Source of the DNA: Kribbella qitaiheensis
GTDB lineage: Bacteria > Actinomycetota > Actinomycetes > Propionibacteriales > Kribbellaceae
Length of the DNA stretch: 64,000 nucleotides
Assembly (NCBI RefSeq): GCF_014217565.1
Contig: NZ_CP043661.1
Location: 4,278,001-4,342,000 of the forward strand
Direction of reading: 5' to 3'
Of this stretch, positions 15,681 through 23,748 are shown one piece after another; the first letter of the stretch is position 1; every line of letters starts with the position of its first letter. The translations under genes and the position numbers were made by a program. The notes beneath the pieces were generated by a model. It was not told the DNA's origin. It did not search any database and saw only the letters and a program-made list of their open reading frames with translations.

Positions 15681-16220
15681 ATGCAGACCTGGGCGGAGCG
15701 GTTTCCCGAATTGTTCGCACCGGCGTTCTGGCACTGGGGTGACCTCGACGCGCAGTTCACCCTGGAGCAGCCGGCGGACGAGCTCATCAGCAACGTGCAC
15801 GTGGTCGCGCGGACCGACGGCGGGATCGTCGTCTGCCGCAACGACCTCGGCTGGCGCTTCCTGCCGGGCGGGACGCGCGAGCCCGACGAGCCGATCGAGG
15901 AGACCGCCCGCCGCGAACTGGTCGAGGAGGCCGGCGCACGCCTGACCAGCCCGCTGACCTGGCTCGGCGGGCATCGGGCCGACCATCGCCGGCCCGCGCC
16001 GTACCGGCCGCATCTGCCGCATCCGGTGTCGTACTGGATCAACGTGGTCGCCGACGTGGTGGTCGACCGGGAGCCGACCAACCCGCCGGACGGCGAGCAG
16101 GTGGTCGAGGTACTGGTGCTCCCACCGGAGAAGGCGATCCTGTTCCTCGACGAGGACAACGACAACAACGGCGTGATGGCCGACCTGGTCAGGCTGGCAA
16201 TGGCAATGGAGCTGGTCTAG
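15681..16220 (+). CDS. Nudix hydrolase
   Basis: 179 residues from the ATG at 15681, preceded by AGGAAGGATAGGGG. The Nudix box GGTREPDEPIEETARRELVEE followed by AG matches G-x5-E-x7-REUxEExGU exactly, with the RELVEE metal-binding helix intact. Nudix enzymes cleave nucleoside diphosphates linked to another moiety; the substrate is not predictable here. Its end overlaps the convergent MFS gene by 32 bases. Confidence 0.9.
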   Translation: MQTWAERFPELFAPAFWHWGDLDAQFTLEQPADELISNVHVVARTDGGIVVCRNDLGWRFLPGGTREPDEPIEETARRELVEEAGARLTSPLTWLGGHRADHRRPAPYRPHLPHPVSYWINVVADVVVDREPTNPPDGEQVVEVLVLPPEKAILFLDEDNDNNGVMADLVRLAMAMELV

Positions 16221-17403
16221 CCGCCTTCCACGGCAGCACGAATGCGCTGACCAGGCAGAGGCCGCCGGCGATGAACAGGGTTGTCTTCAGGCTGGTGAGC
16301 CCGGCGAGTGCGCCGCCCGCCGCCATGAAGGCCGGCTGGACCGTCCGTGACGTGATCGACCAGGACGACTGCACGCGCGCCATGAAGCCGTCCTCGGTCG
16401 CCTCCATCCGGTAGGTCGCGAACGACGGATTGAAGGCGCCGGCGGCCAGCAGCAGCCCGGTCTCGACCAGCACGATCAACACCATCCCGTCGATGCCGGG
16501 CGTTGCTAAAGGCAACAACAGCAACCACGGCGTCCGCAGTACGCCGAAGACGATCAGCATCCGGTGCAGCCCGAAGCGGCGGGTCAGCGGCGGCGCGAGC
16601 CGGGCGCCGATCACGCCACCGAGACAGGGCAGGCCGAGCGCCACGCCGTACTGCCAGGGCTTCATCCCCAGGTCGCGCAGCATGAAGACGGCAAGCAGCG
16701 GCGAAGTCATCATCACCGGGCCGCCGAACAGCTGCGAGTTCCAGAACAGGGCGCGCAGCCCGCGGTGCTCGAGGATGTACTTCCACCCCGCACCGAGATC
16801 GGGCCGGGTCGTCAACGGCTGCGCGACCGGCTCGGGTTGCCGGATCCGGCGGATGCCGATCGCCGACAACAGGAACGAGACCGCGTCCACGGCCAGCGTC
16901 ACGGTCACCCCGACCAGCCCGACGAGCGCGCCACCGATCGGCGGCCCCACGCTCAACGTCGTCCAGCTGGTGGCTTCGAACCGGCTGTTCGCCTCCACCC
17001 GGCCCTCCACCGGCACCAACGCCTTGAGGTGCGCGCCGCTGGCGGAAGTGAACACGATCAACGCCGCCGCTTGCAGGACTCCGACGACACACAACTGGAC
17101 GAACGTCAGCAGCCCGAAAGCAGCGGCGACCGGGATGCTCGCCAACGCCGCGAACCGGGTCAGATCGGCCGTGATCATGATCGGCCGCTTGTGCCGCTGC
17201 TCGATGAACGCCCCCGACGGCAACGCGATCGCGGCGCCGGCCAAGGCCGACAGCGCGGCCAGCAACGCGACCTGGAAGGTACTCGCGTCGAGCGCGAGCA
17301 AGGCGACCAGCGGCAACGCACCGGCCCCGATCCCACTCCCCAGCGCACTGACGGCGAATGCGGTCCAAAGCCGCCGGAAGTCGGGACCCAGCGATGACGA
17401 CAT
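16189..17403 (-). CDS. MFS transporter
   Basis: 404 residues with about 11-12 hydrophobic helices and the Arg/Lys-rich IEQRHKRPIMITADLTRF loop after the second or third helix, typical of the enterobactin-exporter/DHA3-like group of the major facilitator family. Starts MSSSLGPDFRRLWTAFAVSALG. Probably an exporter; substrate unknown. It is convergent with the Nudix gene and lies 36 bp downstream of the SDR gene on the same strand, so the two may be cotranscribed. Confidence 0.87.
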   Translation of the reverse strand: MSSSLGPDFRRLWTAFAVSALGSGIGAGALPLVALLALDASTFQVALLAALSALAGAAIALPSGAFIEQRHKRPIMITADLTRFAALASIPVAAAFGLLTFVQLCVVGVLQAAALIVFTSASGAHLKALVPVEGRVEANSRFEATSWTTLSVGPPIGGALVGLVGVTVTLAVDAVSFLLSAIGIRRIRQPEPVAQPLTTRPDLGAGWKYILEHRGLRALFWNSQLFGGPVMMTSPLLAVFMLRDLGMKPWQYGVALGLPCLGGVIGARLAPPLTRRFGLHRMLIVFGVLRTPWLLLLPLATPGIDGMVLIVLVETGLLLAAGAFNPSFATYRMEATEDGFMARVQSSWSITSRTVQPAFMAAGGALAGLTSLKTTLFIAGGLCLVSAFVLPWKAARPAPLPLPA

Positions 17404-17439
17404 CGGCCGATCGTAGAAGCCGCCGCCGACAGAAACCGC

Positions 17440-18156
17440 TCAGCGCAGATTGAGCCCGCCGTCGAGCAGGATCACTTCACCGGTCAGGTACGCGTTGCCG
17501 ATCACGGCAGCGATCAGATCGGCCACGTCCGCGGGTTGCGCCGCCCGCCGCATCGGGCTCGCGGTTTTCCACAGCTCCTGCGCGTCGGTCCAGTCGGCGG
17601 TCATCGCGGTATCCACCAAACCGGGCGCGACCGCGTTCACCCGTACGTCGGGGCCGAGTGCCGCCGCGAGCAACTTGGTGACGTGATTCAACGCGGCCTT
17701 GCTGGCGGCGTACGCTATCGAACTCCCCTTCGGTCGCACGCCCGCGTGGCTTGTCACGTTGACGATGGAACCCCGCGATTCGCGGAGCGCCGGCAGCGCC
17801 GCAGTACAGAGCAACCATGGAGCGATCAGGTTCACGTCGAGCAGGCGACGCCAGTCGGCCGCGGTCAACGCGTCCAGCTCGGCGTGCGGGACCGGCCAGC
17901 TGATGCCCGCGTTGTTCACCAGTACGTCGAGGCGCCCGTGCTCGGCCAGCACTCGCGGCACCAGGCCGGCCGCCTCGTCGTCGTTCTCCAGATCGGCCTG
18001 CAGGTACGTCCCACCGAGCTCCGCCGCGAGCGCCTCGCCAACCGAACGACTGGTCCGCGAATGAATCACCATGGTCATGCCGTCGGCAGCGAGCCGACGT
18101 GCCGTGGCCTCGCCGATCCCCGCCGCCGACCCGGTCACCAGCGCCACTTTCGTCAT
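17440..18156 (-). CDS. Short-chain dehydrogenase/reductase
   Basis: 238 residues, classical SDR length. TGSAAGIG near the N terminus is the NAD(P)-binding glycine motif, VNNAGISWP the NNAG motif, NVTSHAG carries the catalytic Ser and YAASKAAL the YxxxK pair; the C terminus LTGEVILLDGGLNLR is typical of FabG-like enzymes. It oxidises or reduces an unidentified alcohol/ketone. It lies 54 bp downstream of the frameshifted TetR gene on the same strand, suggesting that the regulator normally controls it. Confidence 0.93.
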   Translation of the reverse strand: MTKVALVTGSAAGIGEATARRLAADGMTMVIHSRTSRSVGEALAAELGGTYLQADLENDDEAAGLVPRVLAEHGRLDVLVNNAGISWPVPHAELDALTAADWRRLLDVNLIAPWLLCTAALPALRESRGSIVNVTSHAGVRPKGSSIAYAASKAALNHVTKLLAAALGPDVRVNAVAPGLVDTAMTADWTDAQELWKTASPMRRAAQPADVADLIAAVIGNAYLTGEVILLDGGLNLR

Positions 18157-18210
18157 GACGCCACCCTAGTTTTCTGCGCACAAGAGTGAGGCACGGTACG
18201 CGCGCAGGAG

Positions 18211-18769
18211 TCAGGCGCGGTAGCGGAGGCCGTCCATCAGGAGGTCCAGGAGGCGGCCGGCCTGGTCGCGGTTGGCGCCTGCTGCCAGAGCGACTCCGCT
18301 GAGGCTGATGAGGACGTCACCGGCCGCGACGTCCGAGCGGATCTCGCCGGCCGCGGAGCTCGCCTCCAGCAGCGGCTGGATCGCGCCGACCAGAAGCTCG
18401 AAGCTGTGCGCGTACGGGTCGGCGCCGGCCGCGATCACGGCCCGCAACGCGTCGGCCATCCCGAGCTTGCGGGTCATGTAGTCGATGAAGCGGTCCATCC
18501 AGGCCCGGGTCGCCTCGGGCCGGCGGCAGGGTCGCGAGCAACTCGGGCGCGGCATCGCAGACCACCGCGAGCTCGTTGCGGTAGGCCGCCTCGACCAGCG
18601 CCTCGCGGGTCGGGAAATGTCGGTACAGCGTGCCGATGCCGACCCCGGCCTTCTTGGCGATCGCGTCCAGCGTCGCCTCCAGCCCGCACTCGGAGAAGGC
18701 CTCGACGGCCGAGGACAGCAGGAGATCCCGGTTGCGCTGGGCATCGGCCCGCAACGGACGCTCACTCAT
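18211..18769 (-). pseudogene. TetR family regulator, frameshifted
   Basis: The N-terminal half, from ATG 18769, reads as a TetR HTH (ATLDAIAKKAGVGIGTLYRHFPTREAL) up to ELLATLPPA. The C-terminal half continues one frame over with ATRAWMDRFIDYMTRKLGMADALRAVIA and runs to GLRYRA. Removing one C from the run at about 18517-18526 (minus strand CCGGCCCGAGG) restores a 185-residue protein of normal length and sequence. Both halves are otherwise intact, so this is a very recent mutation or a sequencing error. The likely target is the SDR gene downstream and its own promoter. Confidence 0.88.
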
Positions 18770-18837
18770 CCCAGTCCCCCCTCCCGGTCGCTTCGACCCC
18801 CAGAACCTAGCCGAATCAGCGCACGAACTGATTTCTT

Positions 18838-18850
18838 GCTTAGGTTAAGC
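18838..18850. promoter_or_regulatory. Inverted repeat upstream of the TetR gene
   Basis: GCTTA-GGT-TAAGC is a perfect 5-bp-arm inverted repeat about 70 bp ahead of the TetR start, in the divergent region shared with the FemX gene. It is a plausible operator, but short enough to be chance. Confidence 0.35.
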
Positions 18851-18997
18851 AGACAGTCGTAGGGTCCATCGGCAGCTGGACCGCCACCAAATCTCCCCGC
18901 TCACAGCTCCTGGCTGATCAAGGTGGGATAGGCAGCATCCGGTCAGGTTTCCGGCTCGGCTGGGGTCTTGCGCTGCGGGCCGGTAACCTGACCGACC

Positions 18998-20128
18998 GTG
19001 AGCGACTTGAGGATCCGGACCATCTCCGCCGACGAGCACGCGGCCTATCTGACCGCACAGCCGTCGGCGAGCTTCCTGCAGACTCCGGGCTGGGCGGCGG
19101 TGAAGAGCGAGTGGAAGGCCGAGTCGCTCGGCTGGTTCGATCCGGCCGCTCCGGAGCAGCTTGTCGGCGTCGCGCTGGTGCTCTACCGGCAGATGCCGAA
19201 GGTGAAGCGCTACCTGGCCTACCTGCCCGAGGGCCCGGTGATCGACTGGGACGCGATCGACCTCGGCCGGTACCTGCGGCCGCTGGCGGAGCACGCGCAG
19301 GAGCAGGGCGCGTTCGGGCTGCGGATGGGTCCGCCCGTCCCGGCGCGGCGGTGGACCGCCAAGACGATCAAGGACGCCATCGCCGGTGGTCAGCAGCCGA
19401 AGCTCGGTGACGTCCGGCCGGACGTGATCGAGCCGTCCGGCGCGACCGTCGCCGCGCAACTGCGGGCACTCGGCTGGAAGGCGCCGCGGGCCGCCGAGGG
19501 CTTCGCGGCCGGCCAGCCGCAGTACGTGTTCCAGGTTCCGTTCGCGGGCAAGAGCGAGGACGATCTGCTCAAGGGCATGAACCAGCTCTGGCGGCGCAAC
19601 ATCAAGAAGGCCGACAAGCTCGGCGTCGAGGTCACCCTCGGGACACCGGAAGACCTGAAAGCCTTCCACGCGCTGTACGTCGAGACCGCCGAGCGGGACC
19701 ACTTCACGCCGCGGCCGCTGCCGTACTTCGTCAAGATGTACGAGGCGATGGCGAACCAGCCGGGCGACTGCTGCGACTTCCGGCTCTACAACGCCTATCA
19801 CGAAGGGGACCTGGTCGCGTCGACGATCTGGATCCGGGTCGGCGGGCATTCCTGGTACTCCTACGGGGCCAGCTCGACCGCCAAACGAGACGTCCGTGGA
19901 TCGAACGCGATCCAGTGGCGCATGATGTCGGATGCGCTCGCTGCGGGCGCAACCGTGTACGACCTACGGGGCATCACCGACACCTTGGACCCGAACGACT
20001 CGCATGTCGGGTTGATCCAGTTCAAGACCGGCACCGGCGGCGAAGCCGTCGAGTACGTCGGTGAGTGGGATCTGCCGTTGAACAAGGCGCTCTACACCGC
20101 ATTCGACCTCTACATGAGACGGCGATAA
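18998..20128 (+). CDS. FemX/FemAB-like peptidyltransferase
   Basis: 376 residues from a GTG. The protein has the two-GNAT-like-domain layout of FemABX enzymes: FLQTPGWAAVKSEWKAESLGW and LVLYRQMPKVKRYLAYLPEGPVIDW in the first half, NQLWRRNIKKADKLGVEV and HSWYSYGASSTAKRDVRGSNAIQWRMM in the second. Such enzymes use aminoacyl-tRNA to add bridging amino acids to lipid II. No clear coiled-coil arm is seen between the halves. The alanine-racemase-like gene follows after 5 bp, so the pair probably cooperates in making the peptidoglycan cross-bridge. Confidence 0.88.
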   Translation: MSDLRIRTISADEHAAYLTAQPSASFLQTPGWAAVKSEWKAESLGWFDPAAPEQLVGVALVLYRQMPKVKRYLAYLPEGPVIDWDAIDLGRYLRPLAEHAQEQGAFGLRMGPPVPARRWTAKTIKDAIAGGQQPKLGDVRPDVIEPSGATVAAQLRALGWKAPRAAEGFAAGQPQYVFQVPFAGKSEDDLLKGMNQLWRRNIKKADKLGVEVTLGTPEDLKAFHALYVETAERDHFTPRPLPYFVKMYEAMANQPGDCCDFRLYNAYHEGDLVASTIWIRVGGHSWYSYGASSTAKRDVRGSNAIQWRMMSDALAAGATVYDLRGITDTLDPNDSHVGLIQFKTGTGGEAVEYVGEWDLPLNKALYTAFDLYMRRR

Positions 20129-20133
20129 CGACC

Positions 20134-21135
20134 ATGCCCCTGATCCTGCACATCGATTCCGATCGATGGCGCGACCACCTCCGTTCCACGTGGAACCCCG
20201 ACATCGTCCCGGTCGCCAAGGGAAACGGGTACGGCGTCGGCAACCCGCGGCTGATCGCCGAGTCGCGGGCGCTCGGTGCCCGGACCATCGCGGTCGGCAC
20301 CTACAACGAGGTGCCGCCGGACTCCAAGGACGACGTGGTGGTGCTCACGCCGTGGCGGCCGTTCCTGGAGGTACCGCAGGGGAAGAACGTCATCCACACC
20401 GTCAGCCGGCTGGCCGACCTGGTCTCGATCCCGGCCGGCAGCCGGGTACTGATCGAGGTCCAGACCTCGATGCGCCGGCACGGTATCGGTGCCCGCGAAC
20501 TGCGGCACACGATGCTGCTGAACGCGCTCGACCGGATCCGGTTCGAGGGCTGGTCCCTGCATTTCCCGATGGGTGCGGGCGGTACGTCCGCGAACGTCCG
20601 GGAGGCGCAGGACCTCGCCAAGGCGGCCCGCGCGGTCCGGCCCGGTGCCATCTGGGTGTCGCACGTCCCGGCCCAGAAGCTGGCCGACATCGGCGACGAC
20701 GTGAAGCTCAGGATGGGGACGGCGCTGTGGCTCGGCGACCGGGGCGCCTTCGATGTCCGGGCGACGGTGCTCGACGTTCATTCCGTCCGCCGTGGCGAGC
20801 GGGTCGGCTACCGGCAGCGCCGGGTCACCGGGGACGGTCACATCCTGGTGGTCTCGGGCGGGACCGCGCACGGTGTCGGCCTGGAGGCCCCGACCGCGGC
20901 GGCCACCGTCCGGCAGCGCGCGATCGCGATGGCGAAGGGCAGCCTGGACGCCGCGGGACTGGCATTGTCGCCATTCACGATAGAGGGCAAGCAACGCTGG
21001 TTCGCCGAGCCGCCGCACATGCAGGCCAGCATGCTGTTCCTGCCGGCCTCGGTCGCTCCGCCGGCTGTCGGCGACGACGTCGGCGTCGACGTCCGCTACA
21101 CCACCACCACGTTCGACAAGGTGTCGATGGACTGA
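20134..21135 (+). CDS. Alanine racemase-like PLP enzyme
   Basis: 333 residues from the ATG at 20134. PVAKGNGYGVG matches the alanine-racemase lysine motif (VKADAYGHG), placing the PLP lysine near residue 28. A TIM-barrel-like body includes VLIEVQTSMRRHGIG and the C-terminal part IWVSHVPAQKL and LRMGTALWLGDRGAF. It lacks some canonical residues of catabolic Alr, so the substrate may be another amino acid. It is in an operon with the FemX gene 5 bp upstream, pointing to peptidoglycan precursor or bridge synthesis; that role is inferred from context. Confidence 0.78.
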   Translation: MPLILHIDSDRWRDHLRSTWNPDIVPVAKGNGYGVGNPRLIAESRALGARTIAVGTYNEVPPDSKDDVVVLTPWRPFLEVPQGKNVIHTVSRLADLVSIPAGSRVLIEVQTSMRRHGIGARELRHTMLLNALDRIRFEGWSLHFPMGAGGTSANVREAQDLAKAARAVRPGAIWVSHVPAQKLADIGDDVKLRMGTALWLGDRGAFDVRATVLDVHSVRRGERVGYRQRRVTGDGHILVVSGGTAHGVGLEAPTAAATVRQRAIAMAKGSLDAAGLALSPFTIEGKQRWFAEPPHMQASMLFLPASVAPPAVGDDVGVDVRYTTTTFDKVSMD

Positions 21136-21140
21136 CCCGC

Positions 21141-21175
21141 TTGACTTCAGGTGGACCTGAGGTTGCACCTTGGCT
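21141..21175 (+). promoter_or_regulatory. MerR-type promoter of the methyltransferase gene
   Basis: A TTGACT -35 box (21141-21146) is followed by a 19-bp spacer containing the inverted repeat TCAGGT-GG-ACCTGA (21147-21160) and then GCACCT/CACCTT as a -10. A 19-bp spacer with a centred palindrome is the hallmark of promoters untwisted by MerR-family activators. The predicted start site falls at or next to the ATG at 21178, so the transcript would be leaderless. No MerR gene lies next to it. Confidence 0.6.
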
Positions 21176-21177
21176 GT

Positions 21178-21909
21178 ATGGCTGAACCGAGCTTTCTGGA
21201 CCGGATCGAGCAGACGCCCGGCGCGACAGCGCTGCGGGCCGAGTCGTACCGGCTGCTGGGACTCTCGCCGGGCGATGCGGTGGTCGACGTCGGGTGCGGC
21301 GCGGGACATGCGGTGGCCGAGCTGGCCGCCGCCCACCTGAAGGCGATCGGCGTCGATCCGGACCCGGCTGCCATCGCCGTCGCCCGGGCACGTAGTACGA
21401 ATGCGATGTTTCACGTGGCACGGTCGGACGAGCTGCCGCTGGAGGACGAGTCGGTCGACGGCTACCGGGCCGCCCGGCTCTTCCACCTGCTCGCCGATCC
21501 GCTGCCGACCCTCGCCGAGGCCCGGCGCGTACTACGCCCTGGCGGCCGGATCGTGCTGGTCGGCCAGGACTACGGGTTCATCCTCATCGACGGCACCGAT
21601 CAGGACTTGACCGACGTCGTCCTGCTCGGCCTCGAATCCCGTACGCCGGCTCCGCGAGCAGCCAGAAGCTATCGGGACCTGCTCCTCGACCAGGGCTTCC
21701 GCGACCCCGAGGTCGTCGTCCACAACGAGGTCATGACCGACTACACCCAACTCGCGAAGCAACTCCAGGCGGCAGCGGCGGCCGCGGTCGAGAAAGCCCT
21801 GATCACTCAGCAGGACGCCGACGACTGGCTCGCCGACCAAACCGAGCGCGGCCGCAACGACCGCTTCCTGGCGGTCCTGCCGATCCTGCTGGTCGCCGCG
21901 ACCCGTTGA
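21178..21909 (+). CDS. SAM-dependent methyltransferase
   Basis: 243 residues. Motif I VVDVGCGAGHAVAEL, acidic loop IGVDPDPAAI, motif II-like ARSDELPLEDESVDGYRAARLF and VLRPGGRIVLVGQD place it in the class I (Methyltransf_11-like) family; the acceptor is unknown. The C-terminal region ends QTERGRNDRFLAVLPILLVAATR. Its only upstream signal is the MerR-type promoter directly abutting the start codon, so expression is probably induced by a stress or ligand rather than as part of the racemase operon. Confidence 0.87.
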   Translation: MAEPSFLDRIEQTPGATALRAESYRLLGLSPGDAVVDVGCGAGHAVAELAAAHLKAIGVDPDPAAIAVARARSTNAMFHVARSDELPLEDESVDGYRAARLFHLLADPLPTLAEARRVLRPGGRIVLVGQDYGFILIDGTDQDLTDVVLLGLESRTPAPRAARSYRDLLLDQGFRDPEVVVHNEVMTDYTQLAKQLQAAAAAAVEKALITQQDADDWLADQTERGRNDRFLAVLPILLVAATR

Positions 21910-22013
21910 GCGCAATCCGTACTGCGGCGACCGCGCCGGCCGAGAGCCGGGTCGGCCTCGTGCTCCCGCAAGGGCACCCGGCCGGCCGGCAGCCAGGCGT
22001 TTCGTCGAACTGG

Positions 22014-23172
22014 TCAGCTCTGCTTGAGACCGCCCTGCCAGCGGACGGTCGGGAGCAGCGCGGTCAGGTCAACCCGGTCCTTGTTGGCGGCAACGATGTC
22101 GAAGAGTGACTCGATCAGCGTGTCCGACAGCAGGTGCGGCTGGAGACCGAGGCCGATCAGGCCGGTGTGCTTGACGTTGTAGTAATGCTCGGGCTGCTCC
22201 ACCCGCGGGTTGTCGAGGTGCTCGACCTGGACCGGGGCCGGGGAAGCACTCGCCGACGATCTTGGCGATCTCACCGACCGAGTAACTCTCGGTCATCTGG
22301 TTGAAGACCCGGAACTCGCCGGCGTCGGCGGGATTCTCGACCGCGAGCCGGATGCACTCGACCGTGTCCCGGATGTCCAGCAGCCCGCGGGTCTGGCCGC
22401 CCGCGCCGTACACGGTCAGTGCCTCGCCGAGGACCGCCTGGATGACGAATCTGTTCAGCACCGTGCCGAACACCGCGTCGTAGTCCAGCCTGGTCGCGAG
22501 TCTGGGGTCGCGCGCGGTCTGCGGCGTCTGCTGCCCGTAGACGATGCCCTGGTTGAGGTCGGTCACCCGCAGTCCCCAGACCCGGCAACCGAACTCCAGG
22601 TTGTGCGAGTCGTGCACCTTGCTCAGGTGGTAGAACGACCCGGGCTTCTTCGGATAGAGCATCCGGTCGGTCCGGCCGTTGTGCTCGACCTCCAGCCAGC
22701 CTTCCTCGATGTCGATGTTCGGCGTGCCGTACTCGCCCATGGTGCCGAGCTTGACGACGTGGATCGACGGATCGATCTCGGCCACGGCGTACATCAGGTT
22801 CAGCGTGCCGATCACGTTGTTCTGCTGGGTGTAGACGGCGTGCTGCCGGTCGATCATCGAGTACGGCGCGGCCCGCTGCTCGGCGAAGTGCACGATCGCC
22901 TCGGGCCGGAACTCGGTCAGCACCCGGTAGAGGAAGTCGGCGTCGAGCAGGTCGCCGGTGTACGCCGCGATGCTCTGGCCCGAGACCTCTTGCCAGGCGG
23001 CGATCCGGGTGTCCAGGTCCTCGATCGGAACCAGGCTCTGAACCCCGAGTTCCTGGTCGTAGCCGCGCCGGGCGAAGTTGTCCAGCACCGCCGTCTGATG
23101 GCCGGTGTCGGACAGATGCAGCGCGGTCGGCCACCCTAGGTAACCGTCACCACCTAGGACGAGAACTCGCAC
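22014..23172 (-). pseudogene. sqdB: UDP-sulfoquinovose synthase-like enzyme (SqdB/SQD1), frameshifted
   Basis: From ATG 23172 the protein reads RVLVLGGDGYLGWPTALHLSD, HFAEQRAAPYSMIDR, TQQNNVIGTLNLMYA, KLGTMGEYGTPNIDIEEGW and YHLSKVHDSHN, an extremely close match to plant and bacterial SQD1/SqdB, including the catalytic Thr of TMGEYG and the YxxxK. Near 22233-22244 (minus strand TTCCCCGGCCCCGG) the frame breaks; the conserved C terminus NPRVEQPEHYYN and LGLQPHLLSDTLIESL continues one frame over to TGA at 22014. Deleting one base restores about 385 residues. SqdB joins sulfite to UDP-glucose for sulfolipid headgroups; related enzymes may make other UDP-sugars. The neighbouring glycosyltransferases suggest a role in envelope glycan or glycolipid synthesis. 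Confidence 0.85.
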
Positions 23173-23301
23173 GAGGGGACTCCTTTACGGCGGAAAAATC
23201 ATGTCTTGCTCCCCTGTTTACCCATCCCGAGCCCTGATCAGCTGAGTGAAGACTGTCAATTTCCTGTGAATCGGCGCACCTGTTTCCTTCGACGATGCAC
23301 A

Positions 23302-23748
23302 ATGGGGGCCGTGCGGGTCCTACTTCGCTACTCAGCGTCATCAGTTGTTGCCACCGCGATCAGTCAGCTGGCGTTCTTCCTCTGCTACTGGGTCGGTACT
23401 TCGGCGACCGCGGCGGCCGTGATCGCCTTCGCCGCCGGCGCCGTGCCGAACTACCTGCTGAACCGGCGCTGGGCGTGGGGCCGGACCGGCCCGGCCCACC
23501 CGACCCGCGAATTGTTGCCCTATGTCCTGATCACGATCGGGTCGGCCTTCGTGATCACGTTCCTGACCACCGTCGCCGACGACTGGATCCGGAACGTGAT
23601 CGACGCGCACTCGGCGCGGACGCTGCTGGCCGGCACCGCCTACCTGGCCGCCAACGGCTTCACGTTCATCCTGAAGTTCGTGCTGTTCGACCGGTACGTG
23701 TTCGCCAGGCCGGTCGACGCCGAAGTACGTACTCACGCCACCAGGTAG
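23302..23748 (+). CDS. GtrA-like membrane protein
   Basis: 148 residues with four hydrophobic helices and the GtrA pattern LLRYSASSVVATAISQLAFF, GAVPNYLLNRRWAW, ANGFTFILKFVLFDRYVF. GtrA-family proteins are thought to flip or present polyprenyl-linked sugars for cell-surface glycosylation. The ATG at 23302 is preferred; a GTG at 23311 is possible. It is divergent from the SqdB-like gene and its 3' end overlaps the convergent glycosyltransferase by 83 bases, so all three are plausibly one pathway. Confidence 0.83.
   Translation: MGAVRVLLRYSASSVVATAISQLAFFLCYWVGTSATAAAVIAFAAGAVPNYLLNRRWAWGRTGPAHPTRELLPYVLITIGSAFVITFLTTVADDWIRNVIDAHSARTLLAGTAYLAANGFTFILKFVLFDRYVFARPVDAEVRTHATR

Noticed and set aside
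21918..21935. GTACTGCGGCGACCGC occurring at 21918 and again at the right edge
   Set aside because: The second copy is inside the kinase coding sequence; a short GC-rich match is not evidence for a mobile repeat.
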